From positions 62,001-126,000 of the forward strand of contig CAWEAZ010000019.1 of NCBI GenBank assembly GCA_963807155.1: DNA of 64,000 bases. The letters run 5' to 3'. The position numbers and the translations under genes are program-made. Origin of the DNA: JACCZX01 sp963807155. GTDB lineage: Bacteria > Pseudomonadota > Gammaproteobacteria > Burkholderiales > Burkholderiaceae_F. Shown here piece after piece: positions 10,092 through 18,163 of the stretch; positions within the stretch are counted from its first letter, which is position 1, and each line of letters begins with the position of its first letter. Below the pieces are notes generated by a model that ran no database searches, was not told the origin of the DNA, and worked only from the letters and a program-made list of their open reading frames with translations.

Positions 10092-10412
10092 ATGACTCCG
10101 ACCCTTCCATCGGGAATGATCATGGAAGTATTCGTATTCGCCCGACTTCACGCTCGCACCGGAAAGCAGGGCGAGGTACACCATGCCATGTTCGAGGTAC
10201 AAGGACCTACCCGGCAGGAGCCTGGCTGTCTCAGCTACGGTGCATTCCGCTCAGTTCGTGACCCCGATGAGTTCTACATTCATACGCGCTGGAAAGACAT
10301 GGCAGCGTTTGAACGTCATGCCGAGTTGCCTCACACGGTACGCTTCGTTGAAGCCGTTGAACCGCTTCTGGATCATCCTTTCAAGGTCACACTGTCGGAG
10401 CAGCTCTGGTAG
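10092..10412 (+). CDS. Antibiotic biosynthesis monooxygenase (ABM) domain protein
   Basis: 106-aa ABM-domain protein of the putative quinol monooxygenase type. Family-like blocks are EVFVFARLHARTGKQGEV, EPGCLSYGAFRSVRDPDEFY and RWKDMAAFERHAELPHT. Internal ATGs at 10116 and 10122 fit the family start better than the first ATG. Such proteins form dimers of ferredoxin-like folds and often act on quinones, but the substrate is unknown here. It follows another ABM-fold gene, so the two may have been acquired together. Confidence 0.78.
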   Translation: MTPTLPSGMIMEVFVFARLHARTGKQGEVHHAMFEVQGPTRQEPGCLSYGAFRSVRDPDEFYIHTRWKDMAAFERHAELPHTVRFVEAVEPLLDHPFKVTLSEQLW

Positions 10413-10443
10413 CTAGTGCGGTAAGCCTTTAGGAGAATCGCCC

Positions 10444-10875
10444 ATGCCCAACCTACTGCGCAATGTGCTTGCCCTCATCGCGGGGATCGTCATAGGCGGA
10501 GTCGTCAACATGGTGCTCATCACTCTTAGCCCGTCACTCATTCCTCCACCTCCGGGTGTGGATGTCAACAACGCCGAGAGCCTGATCAAAGCCATGCACC
10601 TTTTTGAGCCGCGCCACTTCGTAATGCCGTTCTTGGCACATGCAGTGGGTACGCTCGCAGGTGCGCTTGCTGCTTACCTGATCGCGGCGACCTACCGGGC
10701 ACAAATCGCTTATGTGATCGGCGCAGTCTTTCTTTGTGGTGGTGTGGCGGCAAGTTTCATGATTCCCGCGCCTACTTGGTTCATCGCGCTGGATCTGCTG
10801 GCTGCTTACCTCCCGATGGCGTGGTTGGCTATTCAGATTGGTACTCGAATGAAGCAAGGGAAGAAGGAGGCCTAA
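10444..10875 (+). CDS. Cassette membrane protein, unknown function
   Basis: 143-aa protein with four predicted membrane spans: residues about 5-28 (LLRNVLALIAGIVIGGVVNM), 57-80, 86-106 and 110-130. It ends in a basic tail (GTRMKQGKKEA). A TTTAGGAGAATC ribosome binding site precedes the ATG. The stop codon is inside attC site 9 (GGCCTAAC), a classic cassette ending. It resembles short uncharacterised membrane proteins found in soil bacteria; no function can be named. Confidence 0.72.
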   Translation: MPNLLRNVLALIAGIVIGGVVNMVLITLSPSLIPPPPGVDVNNAESLIKAMHLFEPRHFVMPFLAHAVGTLAGALAAYLIAATYRAQIAYVIGAVFLCGGVAASFMIPAPTWFIALDLLAAYLPMAWLAIQIGTRMKQGKKEA

Positions 10876-10927
10876 CCATTCGTCTCGGCGGACCGCCTCT
10901 GGCAGCCGCTGAACTCAAACGTTAGGC
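10870..10927. repeat. attC site 9
   Basis: 58-bp site from GCCTAAC (10870-10876) to GTTAGGC (10921-10927), with exactly complementary cores. The internal arms CGGCGGACCGCC and GGCAGCCGCTGAACTC pair. Confidence 0.93.
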
Positions 10928-10934
10928 GTCGCAA

Positions 10935-11510
10935 ATGCCCACGTTCGTAGCCCTACTGCGCGGCGTCAACGTCGGCAAGGCCAAGCGTGTTCCGATGGCC
11001 GAGCTGCGCGACCTGCTCTCAGGCCTCGGGTACACAGGCGTAGCCACTTTGCTCAACAGTGGCAATGCAGTCTTCCGCGCTGCGAGAGGCACACCGGCGA
11101 AGCACTCGGCAGACATTGCCGCGGCGATTTCTACGCAACTCAACATCGAGGTGCCAGTCATCGTGAAGTCGGCAAGCGAACTCGCGGCCATCGTCTCCGA
11201 GAATCCAGTCAAGGTAGCAGCGGACGAACACTCACGCTATCTGGTTGCATTCGTCCAAGACACCAAAGCGCTGTCGGGTCTCGCCGCCATCGCGTCGCTT
11301 GCGGTTCCTCCCGAGCAGTTCGCTATAGGCAAGAATGCAGCGTATCTCCTCTGCGCTGCCGGAATACTGGAAAGCAAGGCGGGCGAAGCTCTCCTCGGCA
11401 AGGTGGGCAAGTCGGCGACGACAAGAAACTGGGCAACTGTTCTTAAGCTGCAAGCTCTGGCAAATGCGTCCAACGAACAATCTTCTTCTTCGCACATGAG
11501 GCGACAATGA
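10935..11510 (+). CDS. DUF1697 family protein
   Basis: 191-aa DUF1697 protein. The diagnostic opening TFVALLRGVNVGKAKRVPM and the block LNSGNAVFRAARG are present, and the end motif SATTRNWATVLKL is intact. Biochemical function of the family is unknown. The ATG follows attC site 9 by 7 bp, and the stop overlaps the start of a cupin gene by ATGA, so this is a second two-gene cassette. Confidence 0.88.
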   Translation: MPTFVALLRGVNVGKAKRVPMAELRDLLSGLGYTGVATLLNSGNAVFRAARGTPAKHSADIAAAISTQLNIEVPVIVKSASELAAIVSENPVKVAADEHSRYLVAFVQDTKALSGLAAIASLAVPPEQFAIGKNAAYLLCAAGILESKAGEALLGKVGKSATTRNWATVLKLQALANASNEQSSSSHMRRQ

Positions 11511-11887
11511 AAGGCAGCAAGACCTATCCATACGCGACCCATCTGGACATCAAGTTCCCCCCACTCGCTACTGTCGACGTTCCGGGTTTGGTCAAAGCAT
11601 GTACGGATCGTTGGTACAACCAGACCCTCTGCAAGGTCAATGACTCGGTCGTTCGCCTCGGCGTATTGCAAGGCGAGTATCACTGGCACGCACACGAGAA
11701 CGACGACGAATTTTTCTTTGTCCTGGAGGGTCACTTCATCATTGACCTCGAGGGCCGCTCAATTGACCTTCAGCCCCAAGAGGGCTTTGTCGTGCCAAAA
11801 GGAGTGGTCCATCGCACGCGTGCTCCAGAGAAAGCCGTCGTTCTCATGGTCGAGACGGCAGCCATTGTTCCGACCGGCGATGCCTAA
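11507..11887 (+). CDS. Cupin-domain protein
   Basis: 126-aa single-domain cupin with a well-formed metal site: YHWHAHENDDEFFFVLEG is the first motif (two His, one Glu) and PKGVVHRTRAP supplies the later His. Similar small cupins are common next to metabolic genes, but none of the neighbours fixes a substrate. It is translationally coupled to DUF1697. The stop codon is inside a half attC core (GCCTAAC). Confidence 0.82.
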   Translation: MKGSKTYPYATHLDIKFPPLATVDVPGLVKACTDRWYNQTLCKVNDSVVRLGVLQGEYHWHAHENDDEFFFVLEGHFIIDLEGRSIDLQPQEGFVVPKGVVHRTRAPEKAVVLMVETAAIVPTGDA

Positions 11888-11905
11888 CGACGCGCTGCAT
11901 TCAAA
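11882..11905. repeat. Half attC site at the right end of the array
   Basis: GCCTAAC (11882-11888) is followed by GACGCGCTGCATTC and no right core; sulP starts at 11915. It marks the right boundary of the recognisable array. Confidence 0.6.
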
Positions 11906-11914
11906 GGACGAGAC

Positions 11915-13615
11915 ATGAACGGCTGGATGCGTTGGCTGCCCGGACTGCAGATGCTCAGGCGGTACGAAGCCGCCTGGCTGCCGCACGATCTGATGGCCGG
12001 CCTGGTGCTGACCACAATGCTGGTGCCGGTCGGAATCGCGTACGCAGTGGCTTCGGGCGTCCCGGGGATCTACGGTCTGTACGCCACTATCGTCCCGCTG
12101 CTCGCCTACGCGCTGTTCGGCCCGAGCCGCATTCTGGTGCTGGGGCCGGACTCCGCGCTCGCCGCGGTGATTCTCGCGGTCGTGCTGCCTCTGTCTGCCG
12201 GCGACCCGATGCGTGCCGTGGCCCTGGCAAGCATGATGGCGGTGGTGTCGGGGCTGGTGTGCATTCTGATCGGCGTAATGCGCCTGGGATTCGTCACCGA
12301 GCTGCTGTCCAAGCCGATCCGCTACGGCTACATGAACGGCATCGCGCTCACCGTGCTGATCAGCCAGCTGCCCAAGCTGTTCGGCTTTTCGATCGACGGC
12401 GCGGGCCCACTGCGCGACATCGTGCAGATCGTCCAGTCGATCCTGGGCGGCAAGGCCAACTGGACGGCGTTCGCGGTCGGCGCCGGCACGCTGGTGGCGA
12501 TCCTGCTGCTCAAGCCCTGGAAGCGAATCCCCGGCCTCTTGATCGCGGTCGTGGGCGCCACGATCGCGGTCGGCGTGCTCGGCCTGACGAGAGCGCCGGG
12601 GTGAAGGTGCTCGGTTCGCTGCCGCAAGGCCTGCCGTCGTTCGCGCTGCCGTGGATCGATCTCGCCGACCTCGGCCAGGTGGTGATCGGCGGCTGCGCCG
12701 TGCGCCATGGTGGCGTTCGCCGACACGAGCGTCCTGTCGCGCACGTATGCGGCCAAGACCCGCACCCATGTCGACCCGAACCAGGAGATGATCGGTCTGG
12801 GCGCCGCCAACCTGGCCGCTGGACTGTTCCAGGGGTTTCCGATCAGCAGCAGCTCCTCGCGCACGCCGGTCGCCGAAGCCGCGGGCGCGAAGACGCAGCT
12901 CACCGGCGTGGTCGGCGCCGTGGCAGTCGCGCTGCTGCTGTTGCTTGCCCCCAATCTGCTGCAAGACCTGCCCAACAGCGCGCTGGCAGCCGTCGTGATT
13001 GCGGCGGCCATCGGCCTGTTCGAATTCAACGACCTGCGCCGCATTTTCCGCATCCAGCGCTGGGAGTTCTGGCTGTCCATCGTCTGCTTCGTTGGCGTCG
13101 CAGTGTTCGGCGCGATCCCCGGCATCGGCCTGGCGATCGTCATCGCGATCATGGAATTTCTATGGGACGGCTGGCGGCCACACTACGCCGTGCTGGGCCG
13201 AGTCGACGGCATCCGGGGCTTCCACGACATCAAGCGCTATCCCGAGGCGCGTCTCGTTCCAGGCCTGGTCCTGTTCCGCTGGGATGCGCCGCTCTTCTTC
13301 GCCAATGCCGAGCTGTTTCACCAGCGCCTGCTCGAGGCCGTGGCGCAATCGCCGACACCGGTGAAGCGGATCATCGTGACCGCCGAGCCGGTCACCAGCA
13401 TCGACGTGACTTCGGCAGACATGCTCGCCGAGCTGGAGCAGACGCTGCGCGAATCGGGCATCGAGATGCGCTTCGCGGAAATGAAGGACCCGGTCAAGGA
13501 CAAGCTGAAGCGCTTCGAACTGTTCGAGCGCTTCGGTGCCGCGAGCTTCCATCCCACCGTGGGTGCCGCCGTCGACGCCTACCTCGAAGAGCACGCGGTG
13601 GATTGGAAACCCTGA
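11915..13615 (+). CDS. SulP-family anion transporter, two frameshifts
   Basis: SulP/SLC26 inner-membrane anion (sulfate or bicarbonate type) transporter with a C-terminal STAS domain. The membrane domain contains DLMAGLVLTTMLVPVGIAYA, GPSRILVLGPDSALAAV and ADTSVLSRTYAAK. The STAS region (about residues 430-560) includes ADMLAELEQTLRESGIEM. Breaks near 12600 and 12700 split the frame; repaired length is about 566 aa, normal for the family. Substrate cannot be decided from sequence. It follows a half attC by 27 bp but is far longer than ordinary cassette genes. Confidence 0.87.
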
Positions 13616-13630
13616 GGGTCCACGGCAAAG

Positions 13631-14020
13631 ATGATCCAGGGTTCATGCCTCTGCGGCGCAGTTCAATGGCTGTTCCATGGCGTCCCGGAGTCGGCGACGG
13701 CCTGCAACTGCACGGCCTGTCGCCGCTACGGAGTGCTGTGGGCCTACGACTACGAAGGTGAAGGTATTCAGGTGTCCGGTTTAACCAAGGCATACGTTCG
13801 AGGCACGGCACTCGGGTTTCACTTCTGCCCCGAGTGCGGATGCGTAGCCTACTGGCGAGCGCTTGAAACGAACCAAGAGGGCCGACGCCGCATCGCGGTT
13901 AACCTGCGGTTAACAGAGCCGGAACTGGTGGCCGCTATTCCCATTGACCACTTTGACGGACTCGACAAGTTTGAGGACCTGCCTCGCGATGGAAGATGCG
14001 TCCGCGACCACTGGTTCTAG
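13631..14020 (+). CDS. GFA-family zinc protein
   Basis: 129-aa GFA/CENP-V fold protein. Zinc-site cysteines appear in GSCLCGAVQW, CNCTACRRYG and FCPECGCVAY. It is the second of three GFA proteins in the window and only distantly similar to the first. It starts 15 bp after sulP. An enzymatic role is not established for this group. Confidence 0.84.
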   Translation: MIQGSCLCGAVQWLFHGVPESATACNCTACRRYGVLWAYDYEGEGIQVSGLTKAYVRGTALGFHFCPECGCVAYWRALETNQEGRRRIAVNLRLTEPELVAAIPIDHFDGLDKFEDLPRDGRCVRDHWF

Positions 14021-14075
14021 TCCGTTCGCGGCGAGCACTGCGGCAGCGATACTGTCACTGCGTAGAGGAGAAAAA

Positions 14076-14798
14076 ATGGTGAGCAGCTTTCGCTTCTGGC
14101 TGACAACCACTGCCGTATTTCTTGTCGCTCTACCTGATACAGGGCAGGCCTGTTCACTTGCACAGGTGAGTCTGTACGAGCAGTTCAACAAACACGGCAG
14201 AGTTTTTCTTGGCACTGTAAAAGAAAGGATCAAGGAGCCCATGCCCGGGCAAGGTGTCTACACAATTTTCGTGGATGAGGCCTTCAAAGGCTTGCCCGAT
14301 AAGGGCAAGGGGAGCGGCGAGATTGAGGTCACGCTGAGCGAAAACGAGCAGTGCGGCCTGGGAAGGCCTAAGAAGAACGGCCGAATACTGATTTTCATGA
14401 ATGAAGGCGATGTCGTAAACACCACCAGCCATTCGCGACTCATTTGGCTGGAAGCAGAGCAAAAGGAAGCCAACCTCAATCCCGTCATGGACGACCTGGT
14501 GACGTTGCGCCAAATGCTTTTTCCTAAGAACCAAAGAGGCATCGTCCCGGACGAAGACACCGCTCTTCATCAGGCGTTGAAGGTCCTGATTCCCGTCTTT
14601 GGCCGTGCGGAAGTCAGCAAGCAAATGCCGTTCAAGACCACTTACCTTGCGAATGCACCTAGTAGCGATGAGCGCGTCTGGCGGATTAAAGGCACGCCTA
14701 GTTGTCCGAATAAGAAGACGAAACCCTGCACGGGCAGCTATGGTGCCGATGTGAATAGATGGTCGGGACATGTTGTCCGCGTGTTCACAGGTGATTGA
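14076..14798 (+). CDS. Secreted protein of unknown function
   Basis: 240-aa protein preceded by an AGAGGAGAAAAA ribosome binding site. An N-terminal signal peptide (FRFWLTTTAVFLVALP, cleavage probably after TGQA) is followed by a first mature cysteine (CSLAQVSLYEQF). The mature part includes GRVFLGTVKERI and a NGRILIFMNEGD strand, reminiscent of the small beta-barrel (TIMP/netrin-like) proteins of bacteria, but I cannot confirm that. An in-frame extension to 13944 overlaps the GFA gene and lacks a ribosome binding site. Confidence 0.65.
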   Translation: MVSSFRFWLTTTAVFLVALPDTGQACSLAQVSLYEQFNKHGRVFLGTVKERIKEPMPGQGVYTIFVDEAFKGLPDKGKGSGEIEVTLSENEQCGLGRPKKNGRILIFMNEGDVVNTTSHSRLIWLEAEQKEANLNPVMDDLVTLRQMLFPKNQRGIVPDEDTALHQALKVLIPVFGRAEVSKQMPFKTTYLANAPSSDERVWRIKGTPSCPNKKTKPCTGSYGADVNRWSGHVVRVFTGD

Positions 14799-14840
14799 GC
14801 GTTATCGTTGACTGAGCTATGCGGATTGGGGGATGAGCAC

Positions 14841-15261
14841 ATGAAAAAGTCGGGCGCGAGCCAAGACCAGTCGGCATCGGAGCTCATCTCGAGAAGAATC
14901 GCCGAACTCGGGGACTGGCGCGGGAAAACGCTTGGCAGGATGCGCAAGCTGATCAAGCGAAGCCGACCCGGACGTCGTCGAGGAGTGGAAGTGGATGGGC
15001 ACTCCGGTCTGGTCGCACGACGGCATCATCTGCACGGGCGAGTCCTACAAGGACAAGGTGAAGCTCACCTTCGCCAAGGGCGCGACTCTGAAGGACCCAG
15101 CCCGTCTCTTCAACTCGAGTCTCGACGGAAACGTACGCCGCGCGATCGACATCCACGAAGGAGAAGAAGTTGACGAGTCCGCCTTCAAGGCGCTCGTTCG
15201 CCAAGCGATCGCCGTCAACAGTTCTGGCAAGTCGAAACCTTCGAAGAAAGCGAAGTCCTAA
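14841..15261 (+). CDS. DUF1801 family protein, frameshifted
   Basis: About 140 aa. The start MKKSGASQDQSASELISRRI, then the block EWKWMGTPVWSHDGIICTGE, identify a DUF1801 (YdhG-like) protein. An extra base near 14957, after GRMRKLIK, breaks the frame. The C-terminus is lysine-rich. Members of the fold include frataxin-like iron chaperones and YjbR proteins, but this group is uncharacterised. Confidence 0.78.
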
Positions 15262-15281
15262 GGGATTCCGCCCTGAAAGAG

Positions 15282-15656
15282 TTGGCAAGCAAGCGTCCGA
15301 CTACGATCCCCGAGTACATCCGGGCTGCCCCACGCGAGGGCCAGCCGCATTTGCGCCGGCTGTACGCGATCCTCAAGAGCGTCGCGCCGAAGGCAAAGGA
15401 GGTGATCAAGTGGGGAACCCCCTTCTTCGTTGAGCCCCGATTCGTGTTCGCTTTCTCCGCGCACAAAGCCCACTGTAACTTCGCGCCGACACCGGCGGCG
15501 CTGAAGGCATTTCGCAAAGAATTGGAAGAGCACAAGACGACGAAGAACTACCTTCAGATTCCCTACGACAAGCCTGTGCCAGAGGATCTGGTTCGCAAGA
15601 TCGCCGAGTACCGTCTCCAGGAGCTGCGTGAACGTGAAGACGACGCTTTCTGGTAA
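15282..15656 (+). CDS. DUF1801 family protein
   Basis: 124-aa protein with TIPEYIRAAPREGQPHLRRL, the typical DUF1801 N-terminus, and EVIKWGTPFF followed by FAFSAHKAHCNF. The start is TTG at 15282, the only plausible start 5' of the conserved region. It lies 20 bp after another DUF1801 gene, so the two form a tandem pair of divergent paralogues. Function unknown. Confidence 0.82.
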   Translation: MASKRPTTIPEYIRAAPREGQPHLRRLYAILKSVAPKAKEVIKWGTPFFVEPRFVFAFSAHKAHCNFAPTPAALKAFRKELEEHKTTKNYLQIPYDKPVPEDLVRKIAEYRLQELREREDDAFW

Positions 15657-15757
15657 CTCATCGCAGCAAGCATGGACGGCCAATCTGGACTCGTCCAACG
15701 TGGCAGCTGACAACACAATGCAACCGACAACTGACCCCGACACATGGAGCTCGCAGC

Positions 15758-16405
15758 ATGCAATGGATGGAGATGTTCGGGTACCTTGGCGCACTCCTGA
15801 CGCTAACTACCTTCTCGATGAAGACGATGGTTCACCTGCGCATAGTGGGTATCGTCTCCAACCTGGCCTTTATCACCTACGGCGTCCTCGGCCACGTCTA
15901 TCCGGTGCTGCTGCTTCACTTGACGCTCCTACCGCTGAACGTGTGGCGACTGCAGCAGTTGCTCCGGCTGACCCGTCAGATTCGGGACGCCACCGTCGGT
16001 GGACTTTCGATGGAGTGGCTCAAGCCGTTCTCACGCTCCAAGGCGGTTCGAGCCGGCGAGATACTGTTCCGGCAGGGCGATCCTGCCGCGGAAATCCTCT
16101 TCGTGCTCAGTGGGCGCTTCCGTGCAGTTGAAGCCGATGTGGCACTCGAACCTGGCGAAGTAATCGGCGAACTCGGCCTCATAACCAAAGAGCACAAGCG
16201 AACGCAGACTGTCGTCTGCGAACAGGACGGATCGCTCCTGCTGCTCACGTACGATGAGGTACGTCAGATGTACTACCAGAACCCCAGGTTCGGATTCTTC
16301 TTCCTTGAACTAGTCGCTGAACGATTGATGCGTGACGCAAGACGAGCGACACAGGGTCTGCAGCCGATTGCAGATCATGTTGTAAGCGCGCCGAGCCCGG
16401 CCTAA
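15758..16405 (+). CDS. Membrane-anchored cyclic nucleotide-binding domain protein
   Basis: 215 aa. Residues about 5-65 form three membrane spans (MFGYLGALLTLTTFSM, VGIVSNLAFITYGVLG and VLLLHLTLLPLNVW). Residues about 88-190 form a cyclic-nucleotide-binding beta barrel (RAGEILFRQGDPAAEILFVL, then LEPGEVIGELGLI). No DNA-binding or catalytic domain follows. The role is probably sensing, but no partner is visible. The stop lies in a half attC core (GGCCTAAC), as for cassette genes. Confidence 0.82.
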   Translation: MQWMEMFGYLGALLTLTTFSMKTMVHLRIVGIVSNLAFITYGVLGHVYPVLLLHLTLLPLNVWRLQQLLRLTRQIRDATVGGLSMEWLKPFSRSKAVRAGEILFRQGDPAAEILFVLSGRFRAVEADVALEPGEVIGELGLITKEHKRTQTVVCEQDGSLLLLTYDEVRQMYYQNPRFGFFFLELVAERLMRDARRATQGLQPIADHVVSAPSPA

Positions 16406-16425
16406 CCTTTCGCTCAACGTCCACT
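16400..16425. repeat. Half attC site upstream of hutU
   Basis: GCCTAAC (16400-16406) followed by CTTTCGCTCAACG, matching the left arm of the attC site at 22139 (GCCCAACCTTTC). No right core is found before hutU. Confidence 0.55.
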
Positions 16426-16443
16426 TTTTGGAAGGACACGCCG

Positions 16444-18163
16444 TTGAACGCACCGACCGAGAACCCACTGCAGGCGGCCGACCCGCGCTTCGATCCCACG
16501 CGCGAGATTCGTGCTCCGCGCGGCGCGCAGTTGAGCTGCAAGAGCTGGCTGACCGAAGCGGCGTACCGGATGATTCAGAACAATCTCGACCCGGATGTGG
16601 CCGAGAATCCAAAGCATCTGGTCGTCTATGGAGGCATCGGCCGCGCGGCGCGCAATTGGCAGTGCTTCGACAAGATTCTCGAAACATTGAAGCAGCTCGA
16701 GGCCGACGAGACGCTGCTGATTCAGTCGGGCAAGCCGGTCGGCGTGTTCAAGACGCACACCGATGCGCCGCGCGTGCTGCTCGCCAACTCCAACCTGGTG
16801 CCGAAGTGGGCGAATTGGGAGCATTTCAACGAGCTCGACCGCAAGGGTCTGTTCATGTACGGACAGATGACGGCAGGCAGTTGGATTTATATCGGCAGCC
16901 AGGGCATCGTTCAGGGAACTTACGAAACTTTTGCCGAGGCGGGCCGCCAACACTTTGGCGGCGACTTGGGCGGGTCGCTGGATCCTGACCGCTGGTCTCG
17001 GCGGGATGGGCGGCGCGCAGCCGCTCGCCGCGACGCTCGCGGGTGCTGTTTCGCTGACGATCGAATGTCAGCAGGCAAGCATCGATTTTCGTTTGCGCAC
17101 ACGCTATTTGGACAAGCAAGCGCGCGATCTTGACGATGCGATCGATCTGATCACGCAGCACTGCAAGCGCCACGAAGCGGTGTCGATCGGTTTGCTGGGC
17201 AACGCAGCCGAGGTGTTGCCGGAGTTGGTGAAGCGCGCGAAAGCGGGCGGCATCGTTCCCGATCTGGTGACCGATCAAACCTCGGCGCACGACCTGGTGC
17301 ATGGTTATCTGCCGGCAGGCTGGAGTGTCGACCGTTGGAAAGATGCGCAGCAGGACGCGAGTCAGCACGCGCAGCTGTCAACCGAAGCGGCGCGCTCGTG
17401 TGCGAAGCACGTGCAGGCGATGCTCGATTTCCAGTCGATCGGAGCCAAAGTTGTCGACTATGGCAACAACATTCGCCAAGTCGCGCACGATCAAGGCGTT
17501 GTGAACGCCTTCGCATTTCCGGGGTTCGTGCCGGCGTACATCCGCCCTCTGTTCTGCGAAGGCCGAGGTCCTTTTCGCTGGGTCGCCTTGTCCGGCGATC
17601 CGCAGGACATCTACAAAACCGACGCCAAGATCAAGCAGCTGTTTCCGCAAAACGCGCGCGTGCATCGCTGGCTCGATATGGCGCGCGAGCGCATCGCCTT
17701 TCAAGGACTGCCGGCGCGCATCTGCTGGCTCGGCCTCGGCGAGCGGCATGTCGCCGGGCTCGCGTTCAACGACATGGTGCGCACCGGTGAACTGAAGGCG
17801 CCGATCGTGATCGGTCGCGATCATCTTGATACGGGTTCGGTCGCCAGCCCGAACCGCGAAACGGAAAGCATGAAGGACGGGACCGACGCGGTATCCGACT
17901 GGCCGCTGCTCAATGCATTGCTGAATACCGCGAGCGGTGCGACCTGGGTGTCACTGCATCACGGCGGCGGAGTCGGCATGGGTTACTCGCAGCATGCGGG
18001 CCTCGTGATCGTTGCGGACGGCACCGATGCCGCCGCGAAGCGCCTCGCGCGCGTGCTCGTCAACGATTCAGGTTCCGGTGTAATGCGGCACGCCGATGCC
18101 GGTTATGAAGCCGCGATCGAATGTGCGCGGCGCAACGGCCTTAATTTGCCGATGGCAAGTTAG
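16444..18163 (+). CDS. hutU: Urocanate hydratase, one frameshift
   Basis: Converts urocanate to 4-imidazolone-5-propionate with NAD+ as catalytic cofactor, second step of histidine degradation in the cytosol. Blocks seen are KHLVVYGGIGRAARNWQCFD, GQMTAGSWIYIGSQGIVQGT, the NAD-binding AGLGGMGGAQPLAA and GRDHLDTGSVASPNRETE. An inserted base near 16970 in a G-rich run breaks the frame; the repaired product is about 573 aa, close to the usual 555-565. The start is TTG at 16444 after a GGAAGGA ribosome binding site. The stop TAG overlaps the hutH GTG. Confidence 0.94.

Larger units (their letters stand above)
4324..11888. mobile_element. Chromosomal integron with inactivated integrase and gene-cassette array
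   Basis: The element has the standard architecture: an integrase gene reading left (here a remnant), a LexA-boxed promoter, an attI-like recombination point, then cassettes reading right. The cassettes are separated by imperfect inverted repeats of 58-90 bp bounded by RYYYAAC and GTTRRRY cores. Six attC sites have both core ends visible, one more is degenerate, and three half sites are present. Cassettes carry one or two short genes with almost no spacing before the recombination site. The integrase is deleted internally, so the array could move only with an integrase supplied in trans. The right boundary is set at the half attC just before sulP. Some blocks (8723-10870) lack complete attC sites and may be merged cassettes. 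Confidence 0.88.

Noticed and set aside
11932..13761. 609-codon open frame on the plus strand over sulP
   Set aside because: Arginine-rich shadow frame with no domain. It overlaps the SulP reading except for a short stretch between the two breaks.
14800..15757. attC sites around the DUF1801 genes
   Set aside because: Isolated CCAAC and CTGAC words occur but no paired RYYYAAC/GTTRRRY cores.
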